Both the position numbers and the translations under genes were made by a program. This document shows positions 17,186 to 27,143 of a DNA stretch of 64,000 nucleotides, in pieces. Every line of letters begins with the position of its first letter. Position 1 is the first letter of the stretch. Location: positions 372,001 to 436,000 of the forward strand of contig NZ_QWEI01000002.1 of NCBI RefSeq assembly GCF_003515775.1, read 5' to 3'. Source of the stretch: Ureibacillus yapensis. Lineage in GTDB: Bacteria > Bacillota > Bacilli > Bacillales_A > Planococcaceae. The notes below the pieces were generated by a model. That model was given only the letters and a program-made list of their open reading frames with translations, did no database searches and was not told where the DNA came from.

Positions 17186-17428
17186 TTGAAACAAATGGAA
17201 TTCATTGAACAGTTTTTAACAAAATCGGATAAAGAAATTGCAAAGTTTTCAAGAGAATACGGTGTTGATCTTACAATCGAAGAAATACGTCAACTTCGCC
17301 CATTATCCGAACGCGCTTCTGTTACATGGCTGTTTACAGGAATACCGAATTCATTTTTAAAAGAAGTGGAAGAAATTATCGGGAAAAAAAAGTTGAAAAA
17401 GCTCTTAATGTACTTGGAAAATTACTAG
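17186..17428 (+). CDS. yqfT: DUF2624 family protein (YqfT-like)
   Basis: An 80-residue soluble helical protein of the DUF2624 family (FIEQFLTKSDKEIAKFSREYG; end KKLKKLLMYLENY). The start is TTG with AAAGGATG at good spacing; the next in-frame ATG is too far from the ribosome site. Divergent from znuC and convergent with the carboxypeptidase gene. In B. subtilis yqfT is likewise close to nfo and zur. Function is unknown in the family. Confidence 0.82.
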   Translation: MKQMEFIEQFLTKSDKEIAKFSREYGVDLTIEEIRQLRPLSERASVTWLFTGIPNSFLKEVEEIIGKKKLKKLLMYLENY

Positions 17429-17452
17429 GAGCTTATTTGTTGCCAGAATGAT

Positions 17453-17487
17453 AATGAGCCGCCTCAGATACTTGAGTGCGGCTCATT
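17453..17487. terminator. Hairpin between convergent yqfT and carboxypeptidase genes
   Basis: AATGAGCCGC (17453-17462) pairs with GCGGCTCATT (17478-17487), a perfect 10-bp stem. T runs are short, so termination strength is uncertain. Confidence 0.65.
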
Positions 17488-17501
17488 TGCTTAAAAAGAG
17501 T

Positions 17502-18917
17502 TTAATATTCAACGATGATTTGCTTCACCACATCATCCATGTCAGGCTTTCGATTGTATGTTTGGTTTTGTGTCATGATGGCAAATGAATAGACCATTCC
17601 ACTGTTCGCTTGTACATAACCTGCCAACGTGTATACTCCTTCTATATGGCCTGTTTTTGCGATTACCCGGTTTTTATAAGGCTCTTCCAGAAATCGGTTG
17701 AGTAGTGTACCTCCCATATAGCGATCTGTTCTTCCGCCAATCGGGAGATTTTTGTAGAGTAGCAAAAAGTTTGGATTTACCGCCATCTTCGACAATAAAT
17801 CGGTAAGCTCATTTGCAGTCGCCCGATTATTCGGAGACATTCCAGAACCATCTTCCAGTTCCCATTTTTCCATTTGCAATCCCATTGAATTGCCGAAATC
17901 TTTCATCGCACGGATTCCTTCGTCCAAATTGCCTTTCCCCTTCACTTCGCTGCCCAATGTTTTCGTTAAAATATCGGCAATACTATTATTGCTCCACTTT
18001 AAAAAAGGAGCCATTAAAGAGTCGAGCGGCAAAGATTTTTTTGTCAAAACAAGGTTTGCCTCTTCCGGCACTTTTTTTCGTTCAATTTCACTATGATTGG
18101 CAAAGGTGATGCCAATTTCCTCCAAGTTGTCCTTCATTAACTGCAAAGTATTGAGTGTCGGATCGTTTAACGTGACCCAATCCTTGAAAGTGGTTTGAGA
18201 GGGTATATTTCCGGTAATCAAAATTTTGTTTGTCCCATATTCACGCAAAATTTCAATTGTATTCTTTTGGCTTTTTTCCACTGTACGCGCTCTATTGATT
18301 ATTTCCATCCCACCGGCACCTGGCTCGGCCGTAACGATGGGTCTCCCACCAGGATTTACAGCATGCACATTGAGTATAATTGTTCCCGCGTCATAATCTT
18401 CATCAGGTGAAATTGTCAAAGCTGAAATTCGTGCAGCAAAGTAGTAGCTCTCATCTTCTTTCAAAATGCCTGGCGTTAATGGTTCACCTGAGAAAAAAGT
18501 ATCATCTCCGTATAGATTTCCATTTACATGAGAAATGCCATAATGTTTCAAAGTGCTTGCCATGAATACTAAATCTTTCTTTTGTAAAGTTGGGTCGCCG
18601 CCGCCTTTTATATAAATATTACCATTCAGAACTTTCTCCTTCAGTTCTCCATCAATAAATAACTTTGTTTTAAAGCGATAATGAGGCTGGAGCTTTTCAA
18701 GAGCGGCAGCTGCCGTGAGCAGTTTGAGCGTTGAAGCTGGTTTCATGCCAACCTCTCCGTTTTTTTCGAAAACAAGCTCGCCACTGTCGATTTCACGAAT
18801 CGATACACTAATATCTTCGTTTCCGAGACGGGTTTGCACTAAATCATCTAAATTTGCAAAGGCCCTGCCAAAAAAGCACATAAAAGCAAAAAGTAAAAAT
18901 AAGGTTTTTGTTTTCAT
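17502..18917 (-). CDS. D-alanyl-D-alanine carboxypeptidase/endopeptidase, peptidase S13 (PBP4 type)
   Basis: 471 residues with an N-terminal signal peptide (about 1-21, ending near FGRAFA). The penicillin-binding triad is complete: SxxK in PASTLKLLT (near 61), SxN in WSNNS, and KTG in IAKTGHIEGV. A long insert between SxxK and SxN is typical of the S13 family. It trims peptidoglycan side chains outside the cell. It corresponds to the B. subtilis DacC class; the sequence alone does not show the physiological role. Confidence 0.9.
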   Translation of the reverse strand: MKTKTLFLLFAFMCFFGRAFANLDDLVQTRLGNEDISVSIREIDSGELVFEKNGEVGMKPASTLKLLTAAAALEKLQPHYRFKTKLFIDGELKEKVLNGNIYIKGGGDPTLQKKDLVFMASTLKHYGISHVNGNLYGDDTFFSGEPLTPGILKEDESYYFAARISALTISPDEDYDAGTIILNVHAVNPGGRPIVTAEPGAGGMEIINRARTVEKSQKNTIEILREYGTNKILITGNIPSQTTFKDWVTLNDPTLNTLQLMKDNLEEIGITFANHSEIERKKVPEEANLVLTKKSLPLDSLMAPFLKWSNNSIADILTKTLGSEVKGKGNLDEGIRAMKDFGNSMGLQMEKWELEDGSGMSPNNRATANELTDLLSKMAVNPNFLLLYKNLPIGGRTDRYMGGTLLNRFLEEPYKNRVIAKTGHIEGVYTLAGYVQANSGMVYSFAIMTQNQTYNRKPDMDDVVKQIIVEY

Positions 18918-18990
18918 TTATTCTCCCACCAAATGCAAGTTGGTTTTATTGTTGGCTTTTTCAGTTCTTTTTAAGCTGTAAAATCGAAAC

Positions 18991-19026
18991 AAAAAAAGCC
19001 CAAAATTCTTTTGAAAGAATTTTGGA
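18991..19026 (-). terminator. Terminator of the cshB-nfo unit
   Basis: CCAAAATTCTTT (19000-19011) and AAGAATTTTGG (19015-19025), with seven A at 18991-18997 reading as a U-tract on the minus strand. Confidence 0.88.
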
Positions 19027-19035
19027 CTCTTAAAC

Positions 19036-19932
19036 CTATAGTGTCACTCGTAATGCTTCAATCAAATCCGGGTTATACTCCCCGCTGCGGAGCATATCAA
19101 TTTCATATTGATAAGGAGCAGTTTTATTTTTTGCATCTGCTCCAACCCAAGGCGTTTCAAGGATTTTCGGGATGTCCTTGAATACTTCGTGGTGCACAAT
19201 CCTGTGTAGTGCTTCAAAACCAATTTCGCCAAACCCGATATTCTCGTGGCGGTCTTTTGCAGCACCACAAGCATTTTTGCTGTCATTGACATGGACCACT
19301 TTAATTCGGTCGATTCCGATCAATTGGTCAAACTTCGCCAATACCCCGTCAAAGTCATTAATAATATCGTAACCGGCATCGTGCGTATGGCAAGTATCAA
19401 AACATACAGACAGTCTTTCATTGTTTTTAACGCCATCAAAAATTTGCGCCAATTCTTCAAAAGAACGGCCAATTTCCGATCCTTTTCCTGCCATCGTTTC
19501 GAGTGCGATCTGTACCGGAAAATCGTTTGAGAGCACTTCGTCTAAGCCTTCTATAATTTTGGCGATTCCCGCTTCCACCCCAGCACCAACATGGGCACCT
19601 GGATGCAGGACAATTTGAGTGGCACCGATTGCAGCAGTTCGTTCAATTTCTTTTTGAAGAAATTCCACTCCAAGAGCAAACGTTTCCGGTTTTGTCGTAT
19701 TCGCTATATTAATGATATATGGAGCGTGTACTACAATATTGGACAATCCATTTTCTTTCATATGCGCCAATCCTGCTTCGATATTCAACTCTTCAATCGG
19801 CTTGCGGCGAGTATTTTGCGGTGCACCCGTATAAATCATGAATGTCGATGCGCCATAGGAAGCAGCTTCTTTGCTTGAACCAAGCAGCATCTCTTTCCCG
19901 CTCATCGAAACATGTGAACCAATCAACACCAT
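19036..19932 (-). CDS. nfo: endonuclease IV (AP endonuclease)
   Basis: 298 residues, the normal length for a Bacillus Nfo. It cuts DNA at abasic sites in base excision repair using three zinc ions. Visible motifs include IGSHVSMSG at the N-terminus, [34 protein letters not shown] and VHVNDSKN. I place the start at ATG 19930-19932 (MVLIGSHV), which has AGGGGTG at nine bases; a GTG four codons earlier would lie within that site. It follows cshB with an 19-bp gap. Confidence 0.95.
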   Translation of the reverse strand: MVLIGSHVSMSGKEMLLGSSKEAASYGASTFMIYTGAPQNTRRKPIEELNIEAGLAHMKENGLSNIVVHAPYIINIANTTKPETFALGVEFLQKEIERTAAIGATQIVLHPGAHVGAGVEAGIAKIIEGLDEVLSNDFPVQIALETMAGKGSEIGRSFEELAQIFDGVKNNERLSVCFDTCHTHDAGYDIINDFDGVLAKFDQLIGIDRIKVVHVNDSKNACGAAKDRHENIGFGEIGFEALHRIVHHEVFKDIPKILETPWVGADAKNKTAPYQYEIDMLRSGEYNPDLIEALRVTL

Positions 19933-19951
19933 TCTCTTTTTCACCCCTGCT

Positions 19952-21250
19952 TTACTTCGAACGATTACGTTTTCTGCGTTCTTTCTTTTTGATTTTATCC
20001 ATTTCCCAGCGCATATTGCGTTTATAGCCTGGTTTAACTTTTTTCGGTTTACGCACTTTTGCTTTCGCTATCGCATCGATTTCATTTTCATGTTTTGCAC
20101 GGTTTTGTCTGGCATGTCGCTCTTTCAATTCAATCCATTCACCGTTTTTCACATCTTTCTGGACAAATGGGATACCCATTTTCTCCACACGCACTACTGC
20201 ATCCTCATCTTCCGGTTCAAACAATGTGATGGCCGTTCCTTTATTTCCTGCACGCGCAGTTCGTCCAACCCGGTGAATAAAGAATTCAAGATCTTCGGGA
20301 ATTTCATAGTTGATGACATGCGAAATTCCTTGGATGTCAATGCCGCGCGCAGCCAAATCTGTTGCCACAATATATTGGAATTCCAGGTCGCGAATTTGTT
20401 TCATCATCTTCTTACGGTCACGCGGCGATAAATCCCCATGTATTTGCCCCGCTCGAATTCCTTGCTCTGCTAAATAAGCTGCAACGGCTTCTGCATTTTT
20501 TCTTGTATTACAGAAAATGACGGCTAAAAATGGATTGATTGCTTCGATGACTTCCACCAATCGACGGTTTTTGGATTTTGATCGAACAGGAACCAATATA
20601 AAATCAATACCTTCAGCTACCGGACGTTTGTCATTCATATGAATATGAACAGGCGATTCCATATATTTTTTCAAGAATGGCTGCAATTTTTCGGGAATTG
20701 TTGCTGAGAACACAAACATCTCCAGGCTTTCCGGCATATGTGAGGCAAAACCATCGATTTCTTCGATGAATCCCATATCAAACGCCAAATCTGCTTCATC
20801 AACAACCAGGATTTGTGCCGTATGAACAAGCAAGGCGCCTTCCTTTACCAAGTCCTGGATTCGTCCAGGTGTACCGACGACGATTTGCGGCTGCGTCTTT
20901 AACTTATCAATCGTTCTTTGTTTGTCTGTTCCGCCAATAAATAATTTCGCTGAGATATCTGTTTTGTCAATCAGCTGATTGAGCGTATCAAAAATCTGTT
21001 GGGCAAGCTCGCGTGTTGGCGATGTGATTACGGCTTGCACTTCTTGTTTTTCTTCCTGAATTCGTTGAACAATCGGCAACAGGAAACTATGTGTTTTCCC
21101 TGTTCCTGTATGCGCTTGTCCAATCGCGCTTTTCCCTTTTAAGATAAGCGGAATTATTTCTTTTTGAATCGGTGTCGGCTCTTCGAAACCAAGTTCTTTA
21201 ATGGCTTCTTTTAAAAAGGGCTTAAAATCATAATCTGAGTACTTCGACAT
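19952..21250 (-). CDS. cshB: DEAD-box RNA helicase CshB
   Basis: 432 residues. Motifs in order: GFEEPTPIQ (Q motif), AHTGTGKT (I), PTRELA (Ia), GTPGR (Ib), DEAD (II), SAT (III), then RecA-like domain 2 with [10 protein letters not shown] (V) and [10 protein letters not shown] (VI), and a basic tail ([12 protein letters not shown]). It unwinds RNA, with cold-shock and ribosome-related roles in Bacillus. AGGAGG precedes the ATG. The order cshB-nfo matches yqfR-yqfS in B. subtilis. Confidence 0.94.
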   Translation of the reverse strand: MSKYSDYDFKPFLKEAIKELGFEEPTPIQKEIIPLILKGKSAIGQAHTGTGKTHSFLLPIVQRIQEEKQEVQAVITSPTRELAQQIFDTLNQLIDKTDISAKLFIGGTDKQRTIDKLKTQPQIVVGTPGRIQDLVKEGALLVHTAQILVVDEADLAFDMGFIEEIDGFASHMPESLEMFVFSATIPEKLQPFLKKYMESPVHIHMNDKRPVAEGIDFILVPVRSKSKNRRLVEVIEAINPFLAVIFCNTRKNAEAVAAYLAEQGIRAGQIHGDLSPRDRKKMMKQIRDLEFQYIVATDLAARGIDIQGISHVINYEIPEDLEFFIHRVGRTARAGNKGTAITLFEPEDEDAVVRVEKMGIPFVQKDVKNGEWIELKERHARQNRAKHENEIDAIAKAKVRKPKKVKPGYKRNMRWEMDKIKKKERRKRNRSK

Positions 21251-21384
21251 TTTTCGTACCTCCTACATGCTTCATATTGTACCATCTAAAGAATCCAAAG
21301 AACAACTAAAGAACTGTTAACATCCATATTGTCAAGGTCTTTTGAATATTGAAATTATTAATGCCCATACAAGTATTTTATCCA

Positions 21385-21416
21385 TAAAAAAAACCAGGAA
21401 ACGTCCTGGTTTTTTC
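21385..21416. terminator. Terminator of ispH, downstream of the composite repeat
   Basis: AAACCAGGA (21391-21399) pairs with TCCTGGTTT (21404-21412), with A tracts left and T tracts right, so usable in both directions. For ispH it lies beyond the repeat at 21469-21673, placing that repeat in the 3' untranslated region. Confidence 0.85.
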
Positions 21417-21468
21417 AAAAGATATATTTTATTACTAGGTGTATACTTCTGGAAGTTGTTTTCACATC

Positions 21469-21673
21469 CAGCTCCAGCGCCCAGCCCCTCGAGGTCGCTT
21501 CGGTTCCTTCCCACGTGTGCAATTTATCTGCCTCGAAAGCGTAGCGGCAGAGGCAAGCACACATGTCAGGTCCCTCCAGCTGCTTGGGGCTCACACGAAG
21601 TTAGTCATGTCGACGATGCAACAGGACGTTGCGTTTTCGTCGACGCGGGGCTAACCAGGGCGCTTGCGCTTTT
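21469..21673 (-). repeat. Composite palindromic repeat in the ispH 3' untranslated region (copy 1)
   Basis: A GC-rich island in AT-rich DNA. Its ends are partly complementary: AGCGCCC-AGCCCC on the left, GGGGCT-AACCA-GGGCGCT on the right. It contains the hairpin TGCCT + core + AGGCA (21529-21555, core CGAAAGCGTAGCGGCAG). It also contains a nested stem-loop around GTCGACGA...TCGTCGAC (about 21607-21645). On the ispH transcript it begins with the motif AAAAGCGCAAGCGCCC six bases after the stop codon. Copies 2 and 3 lie at 32521 and 41600. Confidence 0.85.
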
Positions 21674-21678
21674 GAAAA

Positions 21679-22647
21679 TTAATTTGGCATAATTTTCTCG
21701 ACTGGTTTTGGTTCTTTGATTTTTGGCAGGATTTTATCCAATGATACTGTGCGATTTATAGCATGAGTAGCAGGATCCTGTGCGTCATACTTTTCCAGGA
21801 AAGCAATCACTTCTTTTACGATTGGCGTCGGTGTGGAAGCACCTGCTGTAACGGCAACTTTCTCGACTCCTTCCAACCACTCCAGTTTCAATTCGGATAA
21901 ATCGGCAATTCGATAGGATGGTGTATGTGCAATTTCCTCGGAAACTTGCGTCAGTCGATTGGAGTTATTGGATTTAGGATCGCCTACCACAATCAATAGA
22001 TCCGCATCACCCGCTTGCTGTGCGACAGCTTCTTGGCGAACCTGGGTTGCCTGGCAAATTTCTTCGTGAACTTGAATATGCGGGTACTTTTCTTTTAAAT
22101 AATCCATTGCTGCTTTTACATCCCATTGACTCATTGTCGTTTGATTTGTCACAAGCAATTTATCGTTATCCAATTCCAGGTTGTCAATATCCTCGACACC
22201 TTGAACGAGATGAACGTGATCTGGCGCGACACCAATCGCTCCTTCAGGCTCTGGATGGCCTTTTTTGCCGATATAAATAATATCATAGCCTTCCGCAGAC
22301 ATTTCTTTGATAAGATCATGCGTTACCGTTACATCCGGACATGTCGCATCAATCGCTACAAGGCCTTTTCTTCTAGCAATCTCGCGAATCTCGGGCGAAA
22401 CACCATGAGCAGTGAAAATTACCGTTCCCGACTCCACTTGTTCTATGATTTCCTTTCGATTCGGTCCATCCAATGTAATGATGCCATCTTTTTCAAAGGC
22501 ATCTGTAACATGCTTATTATGAACAATCATGCCCAATATATAGATTGGTCTTGGTAAACTTTTATCTAAAGAGGCATTGCGGGCGATGACCATTGCATCT
22601 ACTACGCCATAGCAGTAGCCTCTTGGATTTATTTTAATGACCTGCAT
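21679..22647 (-). CDS. ispH: 4-hydroxy-3-methylbut-2-enyl diphosphate reductase
   Basis: Last step of the MEP pathway: an iron-sulfur enzyme reducing HMBPP to IPP and DMAPP. 322 residues. Cluster cysteines are in RGYCYGV (near 12), DATCPDV (near 102) and EICQATQ. The substrate histidines are in HNKHV and [10 protein letters not shown] start at [10 protein letters not shown], behind AAAGGAGTTGACACG; the open frame runs 20 codons further upstream without family similarity. B. subtilis ispH occupies the same relative site (yqfP) next to yqfQ. Confidence 0.96.
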   Translation of the reverse strand: MQVIKINPRGYCYGVVDAMVIARNASLDKSLPRPIYILGMIVHNKHVTDAFEKDGIITLDGPNRKEIIEQVESGTVIFTAHGVSPEIREIARRKGLVAIDATCPDVTVTHDLIKEMSAEGYDIIYIGKKGHPEPEGAIGVAPDHVHLVQGVEDIDNLELDNDKLLVTNQTTMSQWDVKAAMDYLKEKYPHIQVHEEICQATQVRQEAVAQQAGDADLLIVVGDPKSNNSNRLTQVSEEIAHTPSYRIADLSELKLEWLEGVEKVAVTAGASTPTPIVKEVIAFLEKYDAQDPATHAINRTVSLDKILPKIKEPKPVEKIMPN

Positions 22648-22731
22648 CGTGTCAACTCCTTTTGTGGTACATAGATTTATTATACCGAAGCGACACGGTG
22701 AATACAAAACTTCCTTCCGTCTTTCGAAAAA

Positions 22732-23316
22732 CTATTCATCAAAATGATAGTCCGGCTGGAAAATCTTTGGCATTGAAGGCCGCGGTGTTTTCCTCGGTTT
22801 CACGAACTCTTGATCTATTGTAGATTCTGTTAAATCTTCCGCATAAACTTCCCGATTTCTATTTCTGGCTCGATCCAATCCTTCTCGTTCACGTCTTTCA
22901 AAATTTTTCGGCCGCGCTCCTTTTTCAAACTCTCTTTCTGACTGTTTAGGGCGTTTTTCTCGGGAATCATAATCCTTTGACTCCGAGTTCTTTGGCAACC
23001 CCTGGAACCCTTTATATAATTTCCATAATACCGGTAAATTGCGAAACATCGGTGTTGCTTGCTGAACAATCGGTGTAAAACTTTGAGCCGTTGCCAAGAA
23101 GCGATTTGCTGTATCCATAAATGACTCTAATTTCGGAGCAACTCCTTTTTGGGCGAAGCCAGGTCCTTGCATTGGGCCCGGGCCATATCCAGGAGGCTGC
23201 ATCATGCCAGGCTGCATAAAACGGGCAGGTCTAGGTCCAAAATTGTTTCTTGGTCCCTGCATATGATTGAATGGTCGACCATTTGGCATTGGCTGGCGAA
23301 AACTTTGAGGGCGCAT
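22732..23316 (-). CDS. yqfQ: YqfQ/VrrA-like low-complexity protein
   Basis: 194 residues. The N-terminal third is rich in Pro, Gly, Met and Gln (FMQPGMMQPPGYGPG...), with tandem PGPMQGPG-type units. A middle hydrophobic segment (FRNLPVLWKLYKGFQGLP) is conserved in YqfQ, and the C-terminal half is highly charged (RERE.. stretches). The B. anthracis relative VrrA is known for variable repeat numbers. It sits beside ispH as in B. subtilis. Function is not established; spore or surface association is only an idea. Confidence 0.8.
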   Translation of the reverse strand: MRPQSFRQPMPNGRPFNHMQGPRNNFGPRPARFMQPGMMQPPGYGPGPMQGPGFAQKGVAPKLESFMDTANRFLATAQSFTPIVQQATPMFRNLPVLWKLYKGFQGLPKNSESKDYDSREKRPKQSEREFEKGARPKNFERREREGLDRARNRNREVYAEDLTESTIDQEFVKPRKTPRPSMPKIFQPDYHFDE

Positions 23317-23411
23317 TATAATCTCCTTTCTTCATGCTTTTGGGCGCGAAGTTGTTCTAAAGGTATCATATGCAAATAGGCCATTAATGGTACGGTTCCT
23401 GCCGCAGTGAA

Positions 23412-23448
23412 ATAAAAAAGGAAGCGTTTTTGAGCGTAAACACTTCCT
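23412..23448 (-). terminator. Terminator of the dctS-dctR unit
   Basis: GGAAG-GTTT and AAAC-CTTCC form a stem with one mismatch. A run of A at 23413-23419 gives the U-tract on the minus strand. Confidence 0.7.
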
Positions 23449-23462
23449 GCATCGCAATATTT

Positions 23463-24161
23463 TTAAATAAAGTAATGATTAATCGGCCGGCCGACTCCCC
23501 CATAATGAACGTCCACGGAAATGAAGTTCTGCTTTTCGAGAAAATCGAGATATCTTCGCGCTGTTACGCGCGCAACACCGATTGCCGCTGCGACTTCATC
23601 CGCGGATACACCTTCTTTTGAATTTTTGACATACTGTAAAACCTTATCCAACGTGTTGCGGTTAAACCCTTTCGGCAATTCCGTCAATACCGTAAGATCA
23701 TGGTCGCTCTTGTCTCCCATTTCCCTGAAAGGATGAATCATTTCATCCAATTCTTTTTGCGTCACATCATGTACACCCAAAGACTTCATTTTAAAATTGG
23801 AATAATTCAACAACGTTTGCTGAATTCGTTCGAAGGTGAAGGGCTTCATTATATAATCATACACACCGAGGTGAAGAATCTGCTGTATGGTTTGCATATC
23901 ATTTGCTGCCGTAACCGTAATCACATCCACCGGCAAATTCGCATTGCGTATTTTTCTCAATGTAAGAAGCCCATCCTGTTCAGGCATAAATATATCCATT
24001 ATCACAAGGTGCGGCTGAAGCTCTTCTATTTTTTCAATTCCTTCTATTCCATTACTGCACATCCCGATGACTTTAAATCCATCTACCCGCTCGATAAATT
24101 GCCGGTTAACTTCTCTCACCATTGGGTCATCTTCTACAAGTAGCACGTTCATTGTCTCCAA
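23463..24161 (-). CDS. dctR: response regulator for C4-dicarboxylate uptake (DctR/CitT/MalR family)
   Basis: 232 residues. The receiver domain (1-120) has acidic pocket VEDD, phosphorylated Asp in LVIMDIFMPEQDG (near 58), TVTAA and the conserved Lys in MKPF. A C-terminal helix-turn-helix follows (VSADEVAAAIGVARVTARRYLDFLE). It should bind DNA near dctP once phosphorylated by the adjacent kinase. The start is TTG behind GGGAGGG at six bases. It follows dctS directly. Confidence 0.88.
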   Translation of the reverse strand: METMNVLLVEDDPMVREVNRQFIERVDGFKVIGMCSNGIEGIEKIEELQPHLVIMDIFMPEQDGLLTLRKIRNANLPVDVITVTAANDMQTIQQILHLGVYDYIMKPFTFERIQQTLLNYSNFKMKSLGVHDVTQKELDEMIHPFREMGDKSDHDLTVLTELPKGFNRNTLDKVLQYVKNSKEGVSADEVAAAIGVARVTARRYLDFLEKQNFISVDVHYGGVGRPINHYFI

Positions 24162-24173
24162 TGAAATCCCTCC

Positions 24174-25772
24174 CTAAATTTCAAAAGTGATTAAAAAAGT
24201 GGTTCCTTTATTTGGTTCGCTTGTTACTTCAATCGTGCCATTGCCCTTTTGCACAATTTCATTCACCAAAAATAACCCGATTCCCCGATTTTCTTTGGCT
24301 TTTGTGGAGTAGCCGCTCTCGAATATGCGGGATCGCACTTCCTCGGACATTCCGATTCCGTTATCAGCCACCATGATGGCCAACATCCCATCATGGTCGT
24401 CAATCGAAATATGAACCTCTTTTTCTTTGTTTTCACTGGTTGCAAAAGAATCAAAAGCATTTTCAATTAAATTGCCGAATAATACAACAAAATCATGATG
24501 GTCCAGCTTTTCGGGAAATTTTGTGAATTTACTTTCTTTATCAATGATTACTCCAATCCCAAGCTCTTTTCCGCGGCTAATTTTGCTCAATAATAAGCCG
24601 GAAATATTTTCGTTGTATATGCGTTCGTTTAAAAATTTCGTCACATTCTCATGTTCTTCTTTTACTTGGGATAAATATTCCAGTGCTTGTTTCGTGTGTC
24701 CAAGGTGCAGCAAACCGGAAATCGTATGCAGCTTGTTTTTGTATTCATGGGTTTGGACCCGCAAAGCTTGTACAAAAGCTTTTACGCCCGTCAGTTCTTC
24801 CGCAAGCTTTTTAATGGCCGTTAAATCCTTAAATACGGCAACTGCCCCCACCTTTTTATCATTTACCAGGATGGGAACTCGATTGCTTAATATGCTATGT
24901 CCATTCACATATATTTCCTGGTCGAATACCGGTGTTCCCGATAAGACAATTTCCGGCAATCTTGTGTCGGGGAGTACTTCATAAATGTTTTTTCCAATAT
25001 AAAGGGAAGGCTCGCCCCCTATGCCTAAAATTTCGCACGCCTTCTTATTAAATATGGTAATCGTCAGTTCCTTATCCACTGCAATGATTCCCTCATGCAT
25101 CGCATTAAACGTTTCAGTACGTTCCACATACATTTTTGATATTTCGTGGGGTTCCAAGTTGAACATCTGCCGCTTAATATGGCGTCCCAGCGTATGGGCG
25201 CCCCACATACTGAATAAAGCAGAAAGGGCGATTGTGATGAAAATTTCGTTTTGATAGTCGCTTATAATTTGAAGGGGGGATGGAATATGAAATCCAACCA
25301 ATGCCACACCAATTTGAATATTAAAATCATTCATGACCGGTACAAATGCACGGATCATGGTTCCCTGTTCGCCATTTGCTTTTGACAGATAGTAATGTTC
25401 CGCAAAGGCTGCATTCATATCCGTGGATTGGCTCACTTTTCCGATTTCACTAACGGATGGATGCGAATATTTTCTTCGTTCCATATCCATAATTACGATA
25501 TAATCCGCTTGATTAATAAACCGGATTTCTTCTATAACGTTATTAATGTTTTCTGACGCTTCCTCAAAATCACTGTTCTTCAGAGAGTTTTTAATATTGG
25601 GTAGATTTGCCACGGTTCTTGCAACCAACATGGCTTCTTGCCCAATATCTTTTTCTTTTTCGCTTAATAGACTGCCAATAACAAAAGTTCCTGCAATCAA
25701 AAATGAAAAAGCAATAATGAAAAAGGTTAGTAACATGATTTTTTTGTTCATGGATAATTTTCGAAATTTCAT
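24174..25772 (-). CDS. dctS: sensor histidine kinase for C4-dicarboxylates (DctS/CitA family)
   Basis: 532 residues: N-terminal transmembrane helix (about 12-33), an extracytoplasmic sensing domain (35-175), a second helix (about 180-200), a cytoplasmic PAS domain (215-330), and the kinase core. The phospho-acceptor region reads VQTHEYKNKLHTISGLLHLG, the N-box GNLIENAFDSF, and G-boxes DNGIGM and NRGIGLFL. GAAGGAGGGC precedes the ATG. It is divergent from dctB, which resembles a periplasmic co-sensor, as in the Bacillus dct cluster. Confidence 0.9.
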   Translation of the reverse strand: MKFRKLSMNKKIMLLTFFIIAFSFLIAGTFVIGSLLSEKEKDIGQEAMLVARTVANLPNIKNSLKNSDFEEASENINNVIEEIRFINQADYIVIMDMERRKYSHPSVSEIGKVSQSTDMNAAFAEHYYLSKANGEQGTMIRAFVPVMNDFNIQIGVALVGFHIPSPLQIISDYQNEIFITIALSALFSMWGAHTLGRHIKRQMFNLEPHEISKMYVERTETFNAMHEGIIAVDKELTITIFNKKACEILGIGGEPSLYIGKNIYEVLPDTRLPEIVLSGTPVFDQEIYVNGHSILSNRVPILVNDKKVGAVAVFKDLTAIKKLAEELTGVKAFVQALRVQTHEYKNKLHTISGLLHLGHTKQALEYLSQVKEEHENVTKFLNERIYNENISGLLLSKISRGKELGIGVIIDKESKFTKFPEKLDHHDFVVLFGNLIENAFDSFATSENKEKEVHISIDDHDGMLAIMVADNGIGMSEEVRSRIFESGYSTKAKENRGIGLFLVNEIVQKGNGTIEVTSEPNKGTTFLITFEI

Positions 25773-25850
25773 TATTGCCCTCCTTCAAATACTATTGGTA
25801 CACTCACTTTTGAACGTTTATAATTGAAATAAAAACCGTGGTGAAACTCT

Positions 25851-26909
25851 ATGAAAATGTTTTTAACCGGATCTTTTATTACTATTTTTATATTAATCTT
25901 ACTGTTCGGGTACCGTCAAAATATTTTTTCGGAAACCGAACTGCCGTTTGACGAAGAACAACAGGGACTAAACGAGCAAATCACCATTCATTTCAGCCAT
26001 GTGGTAGCCGAAAACACCCCTAAAGGAGTGGCGGCAGAGAAGTTTGCGAAACTTGTTGAAGAAAAGAGCAACGGAAAAGTCATTGTACAGATTTATCCAA
26101 ACGGCATGTTGTATAACGATGAAAATGAGTTGGAAGCACTTCAGGAAAATCAGGTTCAGATGATTGCCCCGACCATTTCAAAAATGACAACCGCTTTACC
26201 TGACTGGCAACTGCTTGATTTGCCGTTCATTATAGACAATGAATCACAGCTAAAAGAGATTCTTAATGGAGAATTGAGCGCTGAACTGCTTAAAGAACTG
26301 GAGACGATCAATATTAAAGGTTTAACTTTCTGGAACAATGGCTTTAAGCAGATTGCCTCCACAACACCGATTCTGAACGTTGAGCAATTCAAGGGAATAC
26401 GCATTCGCACGATGGCGAGCGATATTCTACATTTGCAATATGAACTCTTAGATGCCAAGCCAATTGCTACATCCTTCGGCGATGTTTATTACGACTTGCA
26501 GCACGGGTCCATCGACGCTCAGGAAAATACGATATCCAATATCTATTCAAAACAATTTCATACAATGGAACATTATATTACGCTATCCAACCACGGTATA
26601 TTGGCATACGCCGTGATGATAAACGAAGATTTTTGGAACTCCCTGGATGAAGAAATCAAGGAAGTTATTACTGACTCTCTAGCCGAGATGCAAGACTGGC
26701 AATTCGAAAAAGCCATGCAATTCAACAAGCAAAACTTGGCCGATTTAAAAGAAAATACGGATGTAGAAATCTACAAGTTGGATAATGACCCAAAGGAGCA
26801 ATGGAAAAAACAACTGCAGCCAATCTATCGGCATTACGAAGACAAAATAGATGAACATTATCTGGACGAACTTTTCAAGGAAATTCAAAAAACAAAACCT
26901 TCACAATAA
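25851..26909 (+). CDS. dctB: C4-dicarboxylate-binding protein, TRAP/DctP fold (DctB-like)
   Basis: 352 residues with one N-terminal hydrophobic helix (about 3-20, uncleaved anchor or signal), then a TRAP-type substrate-binding fold. The family arginine region GIRIRTMASDIL and the segment DVYYDLQHGSIDAQENTISNIY are clear. In B. subtilis the equivalent protein works with the DctS kinase rather than with a TRAP permease. No TRAP membrane subunits are present here, which supports the co-sensor reading. It is divergent from dctS. Confidence 0.85.
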   Translation: MKMFLTGSFITIFILILLFGYRQNIFSETELPFDEEQQGLNEQITIHFSHVVAENTPKGVAAEKFAKLVEEKSNGKVIVQIYPNGMLYNDENELEALQENQVQMIAPTISKMTTALPDWQLLDLPFIIDNESQLKEILNGELSAELLKELETINIKGLTFWNNGFKQIASTTPILNVEQFKGIRIRTMASDILHLQYELLDAKPIATSFGDVYYDLQHGSIDAQENTISNIYSKQFHTMEHYITLSNHGILAYAVMINEDFWNSLDEEIKEVITDSLAEMQDWQFEKAMQFNKQNLADLKENTDVEIYKLDNDPKEQWKKQLQPIYRHYEDKIDEHYLDELFKEIQKTKPSQ

Positions 26910-26930
26910 TGAACAAAACGAACAAAACTC

Positions 26931-26957
26931 AGCCACCTTGCTAAAAGGTGGCTTTTA
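26931..26957 (+). terminator. Terminator of dctB
   Basis: AGCCACCTT (26931-26939) and AAGGTGGCT (26945-26953) followed by TTTT. It separates dctB from the dctP control region. Confidence 0.85.
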
Positions 26958-26972
26958 TTATGAGGTTTTTAA

Positions 26973-27080
26973 TTTTGTTCTATAACAAAATGAACACATT
27001 CAAAAACAGTAGTATAACAGGGAAAACGTTGAATTATAAGCTTTTGCAACTGTTTTCACATGCAAATTAACAAAATGAAC
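26973..27080 (+). promoter_or_regulatory. Candidate DctR operator region upstream of dctP
   Basis: TTTTGTT (26973-26979) and AACAAAA (26984-26990) make a perfect 7-bp inverted repeat with four bases between. The 13-mer TAACAAAATGAAC occurs at 26983-26995 and again exactly at 27068-27080, 85 bp apart. Repeated sites upstream of a two-component target gene are typical for such regulators, but assignment to DctR is inference. Confidence 0.5.
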
Positions 27081-27143
27081 GATATAAACATTAGAAACTA
27101 AACAGCTTTTTCAGAAAACTTTCCGTTATGATATTTTCAGATA

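Noticed and set aside
21469-21673. Insertion-sequence remnant
   Set aside because: No transposase fragment in any frame and no terminal repeats of IS type; the ends are palindromic modules shared with other 3' regions.
25851-26909. TRAP transporter operon
   Set aside because: The binding-protein fold is TRAP-like, but no DctQ/DctM membrane subunits are present and the adjacent transporter is of the DAACS type.
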